Of a stretch of 64,000 nucleotides of DNA, positions 44,601-56,600 are shown in pieces (the first letter of the stretch is position 1; every line of letters begins with the position of its first letter). The stretch comes from Trileptium ribeirensis (lineage: Eukaryota; Nematoda; Enoplea; Enoplida; Thoracostomopsidae): contig JASANE010019292.1 of the NCBI GenBank assembly GCA_030248225.1, positions 1 to 64,000 of the forward strand. The letters are read 5' to 3'. The position numbers and the translations under genes were made by a program. The notes beneath the pieces are model-generated. The model ran no database searches and was not told where the DNA came from. It was given only the letters and a program-made list of their open reading frames with translations.

Positions 44601-47600
44601 AAGGCGAACCGCCACCAGAACTTCATTGGACCCTAAATGGAAAACCAATCGAAGACGACGGTGTCAGGTTTAAGGTAAACCATGCGTAAATGATGAAGAT
44701 TTATTTCACTCCGAATAACATGGAAATAATTAACATAATTCTGAGACGTTACATTTGAAATCATTTTTTAATGTCAAATTTTGTTTACACGACATTTTGT
44801 CTAGTAAACGTTTCCATGGAAGGAATATAATTTTTTGTTATAATGTACGAGTCATGTTAGGATGCTATTCCACGCAAGAAAAATTGCATCCGTACACTGT
44901 CGCTGTTAGCAAAGGAGGCATTGGGAGTTATAATCTACATTTCACATTGGTGAAAAGAATACAATTCTTCACTGTTGTTTTATTGTTTCATTGCATTTCG
45001 AAAAAGGACTAGTTTAGAGCCTAGACGTTAATTGAAAATCACCGGTATGAGTTTTTAAAAGTGGGAATAGGCAAGATTTTCGGCATCAATTTGGGTTTAA
45101 TTACAAGCAAACTCGTTGAAACCGATTAAGATGTATTTACAAATCGTGCGCTCAGAATTTATCTTCATGCACACCCGTACTACTTGGAGCAGTTATGCTG
45201 AAACAGGAAATTGTTCGATGTTTCACCGACTTCACATCATGAACTCTTACTATGTGTGATGCTTTGTTTGATTGAGAGTGTTACATTCACGCGGTTTGTA
45301 GTAGTAATGCTGCGTGGCACTGTTATTTCGTGGTTTGTAGTTTGTTTAAAAACATGTCTTATGTATTTCACGATAGCTTTGTAGATAAAGGTGGCCATAA
45401 GGGACTGGGTGTTAGCCCGTGTGAGGGTCCGACCCCTTAAGCCACAGTTAAAATTGCCCCTCGACGAAGGGCGCAGAGTATTTTGGGAAAATTGGCAAGG
45501 ATTGGGGCAAATATTGCGAAAATTGGCTAAAATTGAAGAAAATTTTAGCAAAATTGCAGAAAATTGTGAGTTGTTAAAAATTCAGAAATTTACCTCCCGC
45601 TATGTCTCGCACTCCACCCCGTCGAAATCTTTCGCCTGCTTCTTGAGCCAACAGATCTTGGACACATTTAAAACATATTCTATATACTATATACAAAAAC
45701 AAATGATGGCAAATGTTGTTTAATTAAGTTAGTAAAAAATTTTAATATAGAATAGCCGATTTGTAAGTTTTGGCTCTTTTATACACTTACTGTTTTGCAA
45801 AATTGTACTCGTGAAATAATTATGTTAGCACCTTAATGCCAGAATTCATTTGCGTAATCGTACGTTTGTCAAAATGGATTTTGGGGTCAGCAACTCCACC
45901 CGCATTGTACAGGCTCAAGCGGCGTACTCAAACCACTGAGCTATCGAGCTATCAGATCTTGGTCAGGGCTTTAAAAAACTCGAAATGCGGCGGCATGAGA
46001 TCTCAAAACCAATCGGGCATTACATGACAAACTCAGTTAAACACAACGTTGCGCAATATGTCATGCTCCCGTCATGGCAACGCTAGCCATTTATGGGTTT
46101 CTTATTTATTGTTTAGCTAAACTTGAGTTTGAGTGCATCATCTCAAGCAGCAACCTTCGCGGTTGAAATTCAATGCGTGATTTTTGTCACCTGGTGAGAC
46201 TTAATTCAGAGAAATTGAAATAATATTTGAGGTAGGACCATTATTATCATTATTCCCAACTATCGTTGGGTGTTTAGTGTACTAAATTTGATAAAATGAG
46301 CAATTTTGGCATCAAATTCACAGCTTTATAGGAAAAAAGGATGACATTTTATACTAGTTTGTATCAATTATATATACCTCTAGGTTTACCCTTTACTACT
46401 TTCGGCTACATCCAAACCGACAATCCAAGTGAATTTGTATTCGCTTCCTGTATTGTATTTTGCAACGGTTAATACAGTGGTACATTCGTTATGTAGCTAT
46501 GCAGTAAGATATCAAATTATGGTTTTTTTGGTATTGTTGTTTCTTTTTAACACATTGAACTCCAGTTTTTACGGTAGTTGGAATTCACCGACCGATGTGC
46601 TTAGCATTCATATTAGTAGTTGAATAAATTAACATATTTATAAGTTATGGATTACTCACTGCAATTCTTTTAGATTGTCAACATGGACTACAGAACCAAA
46701 TTTTCAATCAAAAATGTCACACGGAAAGAAAATACGAAATTTACACTGACTGCTCAAAACGGATCTGGAAAAGATGTTGCCGATTTTGCGCTGACTGTAT
46801 TAGGTGAGCTTCCATAGATTTATTTATATACATTGACGTGTGTTGTATTAGATATTAGGACTACAACCGAATCTGAACAAGGGGAAACAGGTATATTCTA
46901 GATGAATTCATTTGAAGTGGACGTTCCGGGTGCAAAAATTTCAGGTAAGCGCTAACATTACCAAATGCAGCCGTCTTATGAGGGTATAATTTGTGATTTT
47001 GTGTATATTTGCCTACTAGACTAGCTATTCGCTATTATTAGTAAGGAAATCTTTAACGTAATAAATCAGCCCATATTAGGTGCGTATAGCTGGGTTGTGT
47101 GTCAAATCAGTCCACAATCGTACGGAGGTTGACTGCGCACAACTCACGGATTTCTTTTATGCAGGCAGTCATGATAGATGCTGTTCGCGGTCACAGTATA
47201 ATTAGTTTGATTGTAATTTACTCACCGCATTAACTTTAAACGTGTTTCTAACATAGAGTCTTTTTATCACATACTTTTATCCACTCAAAGACCACGAACA
47301 CAGCTTGGCGACTCAGCATGTCATTTAATAAACGTGGTCAAAGATGCGAAAGGGGTTTAGTGTATGCTTAGAGCAAATTACGTTCATAAGTCAAAGTATG
47401 CTTGTTTATGTCCGCTAAACCGTAAATATCAATAGCAGAATCGTGAAAGTTAATTTTCTGATGATTGATTGCGTGATTTTGAACAAAAACCAACCATACT
47501 GTACTCACCTAATGTGGATTTTACTCATAACGCATTTAGCTCTAGCACTGCGAGGTTGTATCATGCACGTATATGTTTCAGCGATCATTCAATCAAAGTA

Positions 47601-50600
47601 GCAATTTAGGAGGCATTATGTGATTACTTACGGATACGATTAAACTTGATTTAAAGAACAAAACCGTATTTCACCAATAAAACGTTTATTAAGCATATTT
47701 GTTTCATTCATAATATATAATGTTCTCTTAGACATAATTTTGCCTCTTTACTTTTCCATCCTCAAAAATATCTTGGTTGCAGCGAAGCCAACCCCACCAA
47801 TGGGACCATTGACAGTATCTGATGTATACGAAGACAACATGACGCTGGACTGGAAACCGCCAGAAGACGACGGTGGCGAGCCCGTTGATCATTATGAACT
47901 TGAAAAAATGGACGAAACAACTGGCCGTTGTATGTATAGTTTTTGAACCTGAGCGAACGATGCGAACGAAGCTTCCAAGCGATTATTGGAACATCGCGAA
48001 AATTTCATTTCTTTGTCTGTTGGTATCACTAAAACTTCATGCTTCGCACTGGCTGTTCGGTTTCTACAGTTTTAATTAAGGTCGTGTGTTCAATTTGAAG
48101 ACTGTTCTACTGTGATCTAAGCTTCTATAGTTATGCTCGTTAAAATTTATGAATCTACATACTTTCGTTTTCGGCATATAAATTAAACGTTTATCAATTC
48201 ACATCGTACAATAAACGACTTGGCAAGACCTTCAATCACATTTTCACAGTGCCGTGTGAGCCCCATAATGATCTGATATGTTATGAGCATCGTTTATTTG
48301 ATTGCAACAAAAAAAGTAGCCAAATGTAAAAATTCAGGTGGCCGACGGTAGTTTGACAAGCACTTAGAGACTGGTAGGACGGGACAGCGCGCTAAACCTC
48401 TCGGCGACGCTTTAACAAACGTGTTCTGCATTACATTGTAGATCATTTAAACTGTTGTGCGAATTTCCAAAGAGGTTTGAAAACCTGCAGATATTCTAGT
48501 CTTAATAATTTACAGCGGATAGGAAGTAATTAACGCAATAAACCGGAATAAGGTTGTACCCAAATTTTGCGGTTATAGCTAGCAAAACTGTTACAAAACC
48601 ACTACAGTCTTGGAAAGACGAGTTGAATCATTCTTTATATCCTAGCCGATGCATCTTTCTAGTTTGTTCAACAACTGAATGAATCATAAAGATTGCTGCA
48701 GCAGTTGTTTAGTTTACTCAAAGGTATATGCATCATCAGAGGAACAATTAATGGTTGCTATTACCTAGGACAACCCCAACGGTAATAATTCATCTTCGGG
48801 TTGATGGATTTTTATTAATTTTTGTTCAGTAGCAAAACTCAAAAGTGATGACAAGGTGCCTTTAGTTGAACACTAATAGCGCCAACTTCGCGTGCCGGGT
48901 CAAATGGAAAAAACCGGGTTTTAAGCGTTCTTTGCAAAATTAGGCCATGCAAAGGCGTCACATCGAAAACACGGAGGCAACTAAAATAATAGAAGGCAGC
49001 AGAATCATCTCAAGTCGCTTTACAATTTTGCTGACCAACACTTTTTATGGTCCTCTCCTGGGTCCTTTTAGTGGCCCGAGCATGGTTCGTCGATCCTTTG
49101 CCAGTAATATGACTTTTTTAAATTTGGTTACGTTGTTGCGTGTTTGACCTGAAGCGAGTGTCTATTAGGTTATCAGAAGACTGCGGTTTGTTTAGAGGAC
49201 AACTTGTCTATATTATATTTTTTTCATGGTTTCAAGGGTTTTACGGTGGACGAACCGATCTCCAAAATGTAGTCTGTCTTAATTCGTCTGGTTACGTAAT
49301 GTGTGTCTGGCATCAAGAGTACTATATACATAGGTTTTCGACGCTATGAAGGCATTGCTTTGGTTACCTAGAGTCAAGCTCTAATATTCATCTTTTTCAA
49401 TGGTTTTCAAAGGTTTTACGGTCGATGAGCTCGATTTTCAGTATATAGTCTGTCTTTTGTTTACTTATACACACTTATATACGACTTTCAATACATTTGG
49501 AACAGTCGGCACATGTTTTTTGGTTTTATGATAGTGTGGTCATTTAGAATGGAACGTGACTGTGTCATAAATTTTCAGCGGTTTTAAATGAGTTTATGGT
49601 CCACCGTCGGCAAATCGAGATCAAAAGTTAAGTGCTATAATTGATCTGGATCCTATTCTGTACGAACTGGGCTGTAATATTTCTGTTATGTCCCCAAGTT
49701 ATATAAAAACTAAATAACTTTTTAATATAACTCAAAATAATTGATAACTGCAACAAAGTCACTCAACTACAAAGATGTTATGAAATAATAGTATTTTTGA
49801 AGATCAACACGAAGAGGAAACAATTATAGCTTTAAAAGGCATCGCTTCATTTGGGCTAAATAGGAATATATATTGAGGGCAATGATATAATGCTATTTAG
49901 GGGTACCTTGTGGCCGCACTGACGGTACAAAATTCAAAGTTCAAAATCTTCAACCTGGTCATCCGTACAAATTCCGTGTCCGTGCTGTCAACAAAGAGGG
50001 CGAATCGGAACCGCTAACAACTGAAGATTCTACTATCGCTCGAAATCCATACGGTTTGTCAAATTTTACTGATAATATAGGATGCAATAAATTGTTTAGA
50101 ACATGGTTAAATTTTGGACAATGAATTACAGAGCGATCCCTAGTTAAGAAAATGGAAATAACTTGAGTTAAGTTGCCTACATCTGCCTGGTGATATGTAT
50201 ACCAAGTTTAACTCAAAATAAACAAGCTCCGCTGTAGGGAGACATGCTTTGAACATTTTTTACTGAGTCCAAATGCAGTTTTCCTAAACAGAATCCCGCG
50301 ACAGTAGTTTGCAGTTAAAAATATCATGGTCAACTATGGTTATTCTATTGCAAAGCACCTAGAAAAATGTTTCCTCTTAAAAGTTATCATAAACCGCTGG
50401 TTGGGTTCACCCAATTGTATGGACATGCAAAATACTGAAATAAAAGTCAAGAAGCTGTTTTCATCGAATAACCTGGAGAGAAACTGATGTCAATATATAC
50501 ATACATTATGCCTCTGCGTAATGGTCAGGTGATATATAATATTTATCCCATTCAAATATATATACTAAAATCAATCAAAATCGGTCTGCCATTATAAAAA

Positions 50601-53600
50601 CATGCATTATTTCGTACTCATAAGTGTCGAAATATTTCATAAGAAAATCATCAGAAAAAATTAACCTGTGTCTCGGATCGCTAGTCAGTCGTCGCATTTG
50701 GATGATAATCTGCATAAGTGTCCGACATTGAATACCGGACTCATAACATTGAGGCAGCATTTATCTAACAGAATTCGTCGGGTGGGCTGTTTGAAATATT
50801 AATACATCGATCTATTCTTTGCAACAAAAGTTTGATGCAGAACCTGATGAAAATGGAAATGAATGTCACAGCAGCTAATGCTATTATCAAGACTAATCCA
50901 AATAATTTTGGCGAACGTGAAAATCGCAAAGCGAAAGTATCTTTTGATGTATGTTTCAAGTGAAAAAGCCAAATTTTGAATAGTGGTAAATTATAAATAT
51001 GGATCATACATGGGCGAGGCCCGAAGTTCCAGTGGGATAGCGAGCGTAACGAGGTAGTTCGTCGCAAGGCGATCAGGCTATCAGATGTCATTAGGGGGTT
51101 GGGATAAATTTTTGAAATATTTGAAAATCAAATTTTCACATTTTTGCACTCAATTTACCAATTTCCCCTAACTTTTGCTAATTTTCCCCCAATTTCACCA
51201 ATTTGGTCCGATTTTTGATCATTTTTATACGATTTTTGCCTTTTTTTCTTTTTTTTACCAAAATTTTCCTCGCACAATCGGCGTGTGGGTGATGGAGATT
51301 GGTTGGGGAGGGGTGAGTATCAGGGGGAGCAGGCAACCTACTAGGGGGATCGTCGACACCCCGAGGAAAGCTTCGAACCTCAAGTGGGATAATCCTTTCC
51401 TGTTCCCCCAAAACATCTATGAATATGGGTTCATAATCAGTGTTAACGACAGGTCCCGCAGGTCACTCCAACAGTTGAAACAGTCAAGGTTATGCGAGAT
51501 ACCGATTAAAATAACAGTTATTGCAAATCATTGCTTTTAACATTTGGATAAAGTTTGACATAGCGAATTTTTGTCGCTCAATTATTACATTAATTTTCAT
51601 ATATACTTAATACAGAATATCATGCTGAGTATTATGAATAGTTCATGTTTGGTCGAATGAATGATATTTAATTCTTGGCATTAATAGAATATCGGGCATA
51701 ATTTCAGACCCACCAGGTGCTACAGGAAAGCCGAATCTTGTCGATTGGGACAAAGATCATGTCGATATTGATTGGGCGCCACCAGAGAAAGACGGTGGAG
51801 CTCCTATCGAAAAGTAAGACATATGTAATGTATATTAGTATAAAGTGTAAAATAGCATAAAGTATTTATTTCACAAGTATTTAAACGTTTAGTCGAATAG
51901 CGTTGCACAGTTGCAACACCGCATATTGGTAATTCAACACGAAGTGATTTGCTAACCGAGTTCGAGGTGAGGGTTTACGTTTGGGCATGCGTGGTTCTTC
52001 AAGTTAGCGAATAACTTAGTAGCTAGTGTACGAGGCTTGAAGTGGGATATTTAGAATGAATTTGCCGATGCGGAAATGGTTTGTTCAACATTGTGCGGCC
52101 TACCTATACATTCATGCATAATAGGGGTAAGCAAATGTGCTGGAACTGTACAAAGACGATCAACGGAACGCCTGTGGTATTCAACTGATTTACTTGTGAC
52201 ATGTACTTTTACTTGTAAATGGAATAGTTTCCAAACCACAAAAATGTTAATTTATATGGCGTCAGATTGTAGACGCAAAATGTACCGTCTACGTTTACAT
52301 TTAATAGAAACAGAAAAGCAATCATACATTGTGGCAAAAATGATTTCAGTAAAATGTAAAGTGGAATCTAAAAAGAATTAAACGAACTAAAAATTTTGTT
52401 GCATATTGTTTTAGATATATCATTGAAAAGAAGGACAAACACGGTAAATGGACAAAGACAAAAGAAGTTCCGGCATCGGAAACAAAGGCTAGGATTGACG
52501 ATGTTGAAGAAGGTGAAGAGTATCAGTTCCGAGTTATTGCAGTGAACAAAGCAGGGCCTGGTGAAGCATCGGAACCGTCTGATCATGTTGTTGCTAAGCC
52601 ACGATTTCGTAAGTTTTCAGTGCAACTTGTACAGGTGCAACACTGCTAGGGGAGTACGACGAATACCATTATGACGCTTGCTTGTTCTTCTACATTTGGT
52701 TATCGTGAACTGTTTCAGTATTTTATTGCATTCGTTGGTGGATATATACCAAAGATATGCAAGAAATAATAAAAAGTGTAAAGAGAAATTTCGCGTTTAC
52801 AAATCAAAGTCTGGCGGCTAAAGCAGTACAGCAGCAAAGATCCGCGCGTACTAATTTTAGAAAATTTTCGCAGTCTATGACAATACCTATCCATAAATAT
52901 CCAACAAAAAGCCACTATAAAAAATACAGTACGACCAATTTATATCGTACTATGCATCTCCCTCAAATACTGATATCAAATGTGTATTCAATGAATTGTA
53001 CACATGGTTTTGATGAATTTAAGTGCGGGAACATCATCTTCATGCAATTCTTTCAATACCATGGTGACGTTAACAGTTGTTTTATATCATTTTTATACTA
53101 CATTATAGCGCTAATGATGTTGGCAACTAAAACAACCATTGGTTCGTTTGCCCGTGTGCGGAGCACGGTTGCAATAATCACAACTGTGCTACATTTGATA
53201 GTGTCTACGGTTGGGGTGAACATACATTTTCCAAAGGCGAACATTTCAATGCACTTTTAATATCCAATAATAAGAAATTAATTTTGTATTTCAGTGGCTC
53301 CGCATATCAACCGGAACGATATCCCAAAAACAACGATAAAGGTTGGCCAAAATCATAAGTTCCACGTTCGAGTTACTGGCGAGCCACCACCGGAAGTCAC
53401 ATGGTTTTTGAAAGACAAAATTGTTCTCAACAGCAAGCATGTTAAGGTTGGTTAATTTAATGTTCTGCAATAGTCATAGACGTTAATTCCAACTTGAGAT
53501 TTGCTTTCTTTAGGAGCGTTGCCTGAAAACCTTTGCTGGGATGGCAGCCCCCCCCCGCGATCCGCTCAATATATCGATTGGTCGGTTGCATGATGTAAAA

Positions 53601-56600
53601 ATTTTTGACGATGGAAACCGGGCTCACCACCCATAACTATTAAGCACGCTCCTGTACCCCCGACAGCACGACACGCCAGGTTTTCTGATAGCAAAACTGT
53701 TGAAAACAGCTTTTGGAATCAAAATTATTCTTTTATGAAAATTGGTGTTGCTTTTCAAATTTCTATTCTTGCTTTTATTGAAAACTTTTGTGCAAACTTT
53801 CTCATTAATCGATGTTTGTCCAGTTCTCAATTTGATGCAGTACACTATAACTGCTTGCTGCGCTAACGAAAATAATCAAGACGTTAGCAAATTGCTTCAC
53901 TAAGTGGCTGGATGGAACTGATTCTGTTGGCATAGTCAAATTATTGCTTGTTGTTGTTGACTGTGAGAAAACAATACAACTGTTCAACAGCTAGGAGTCC
54001 TAGCAGGGCAATCGTTATTGTCTACCAGTTTTCGATAAGATATAGACGCCATTTTAATGAATTTCTTTATTAGATTATGACGCAGGTATCACCCACTTGT
54101 GAATAATCGTCCGCGAATATATATTCCAATTCATATTGTCCCTTACTTCGGTGATGTCACTAGAATAATCGCAGAAGCATATTACAATTTTTTTAATTCT
54201 TACTTTGTTTTCTGGATATTGGAATGGACGGTATGAGTCAGAGACAGCGAATTTAAATCCGGAACTTACTTGGCTTGTTAATTTGACGACACCGAAAAAT
54301 TGTCATAACTTCTCAAGCATGCAACTTTAACTCAAGGTTTAGCCAGTTTGGCCATATATTTACATGTACTTTAAATTATAATTAAGTTATATTTTCAGTG
54401 TTCTATGCATAAAGTACGTTTTGGCGTTTCAGATTGAAAATCCAGACTACATTACAAATTTCACGCTGTCACGGGCCGAGCGACAGCACTCGGGAACGTA
54501 CAAAATTATCGCAAAAAACAGCTCAGGAACTGACGAAGCTGAGGTTGAGCTTCTAGTTCTAGGTAAATTGAAAAAAGTGTTACTAACTGTAGTTCTGGAA
54601 TGTTTTATTATTCTTTAAATTTACCACGTTAGGATTTTACGCTGCCGAATATAGATTGGAATATTAAATAGTATATATACAACAAGTAATTTGTTACACA
54701 GTTAAAATGTACTTTTTGTCGCTTCGTGGGCGAAATAGATTTTTAACAATTTTTTGCTGTAATGGAACGTAGAGTTTTCATACCACTGACTTTAAGCACC
54801 ACATTCACGATAAAGCATCTATAAATATTCGAAAATTGACGTGTATATCTATATATGTATTACAGTATTTGCTATATTTAGTAGCGGACTTCATAGTTAG
54901 AAGCTGTATTGTATCAATTTAGGAAAACCTGATCAACCTGGTGGACCGTTAGACATCCACGATATATTCGATGATAACATGACACTGGACTGGAAGACGC
55001 CAGCAGACGATGGCGGCGTGCCGATCGATCATTACGAAATTGAGAAGATGGATATTTCAACTGGAACCTGGGTCCCATGCGGAAGAACAAAGGATACAAC
55101 GTAAGATCATCATATACTATTTATATCCGCAACGCCTGTTCAACCTGAATGATCAGAAGCCCATACAGTTGCTTGTTGACCAGATTACCAGCATTGATAT
55201 TTAAAGATAAAATTGTGCTGGATGAAATATATAACATAATTTACTGAAATCCGGAAAACATATTTGTTAGGATGTAGGTGTAAACGTTAAAAACCGTACT
55301 TTGATGCATAAGTTCCTGATTATTTCGGTTACGAAAATTCTATTACTGTTCAACAATATGAAAAACTGCACATTTCTTTGAAAGCTGGTGTTTCAAGACC
55401 GAAATGTCTTAATTGTTAACAAAGGGAGCACAGTGCGAAAACAATACGTATGAATATACATGCTCATAGGGGGATTAACCCCCTTAGGCTCGGACATCGT
55501 TACACGCGGGGCCTGGACAACACCCTCCCCGGAGATACTCTGATCACCCTGAGGCTCCGCAACCCCATCCTGAAGCCGAAGACTGGCGGAAAATTTTGGT
55601 TCAACTTAAGAAAAATTGGGGAGAAAAGAGGAAACTTTGTGCAAAATTGGGAAAATTTAATGGAATATCCATAAAATGAAAGGGCCAAAAAATTTTGATA
55701 ATTTGAGTTCCAAAAAGTTTCAAAAATTTAACTCCCCCTGGCGTCGTCCCCTTCCCAACGTCCGCCTGATCCCCTTTAGCGATGACCTTCCCTCAGGAGT
55801 CACAAAACATTTAGTTGTTTGTAAACGAGTGTCAAACGATATTTCAAACAGTGAACTGCAATGATATTAAATATTATATGGTCAGCAGTATTAGAGATAT
55901 GAGTCTCTAGAGACGAAAATTGCCCTGATTTATTGATATTGGCAATTTTTAGCTACGCATACAGTTTAACATATTTAGCAATCTATTTTACAATACGAAT
56001 GTGCCTGAATATAGTAATTAAAACTGTTACTTGCAGAAACACATATACGCGCTTCTTATGGCACAGCATATGTTTTTAATATATAATCTCATGAAAAGTT
56101 TCTATATAAAGAATCTGATCGTACATTATACTATTCTTGAACTCTTTAATTTATTAGATTTAAAGCTGAAGGGTTGCAGAAAGGCAAAATGTACATGTTC
56201 CGCGTAAAAGCAGTTAATTCTGAAGGTGAATCCGAACCACTAGAAAACGAAGAAGCTGTTTTGGCTAAAAATCCTTATGGTTAGTTTGATTACATCTATA
56301 AACTTAAGTATTTAAGGTTTATGGAATATCAGATGGGCCATCACATTGCATGTTTCTGCATTTTCAACCTCATATAATTCTACTTTACGCAAGGTGGTGC
56401 AGTGAAAAACTGCCGAAAAGCTTGTGATATGCAGACTTTCGGTGACGATAGTTAAACCTACGCGATAATACTAAAATATATGCGTGTTAAAGTATCACAG
56501 TCTTTGAGATAACTAACCGCCGCCGGAACCTCGCTCCCCATCCGACCGGAGGCCAACGGCATACTCCACAGGGACCCAGCTCCCCTCCACGAGACCTCGC

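Noticed and set aside
45391..45723. 110-codon open frame
   Set aside because: Lies over dispersed repeat copy F, whose AAAATTGG core simply lacks stops in that frame.
46870..46945. Short segment ending in a good donor (CAG/GTAAGC)
   Set aside because: The phase-1 frame required between exons 27 and 28 contains a stop, and Ig8 and Fn7 are complete without it.
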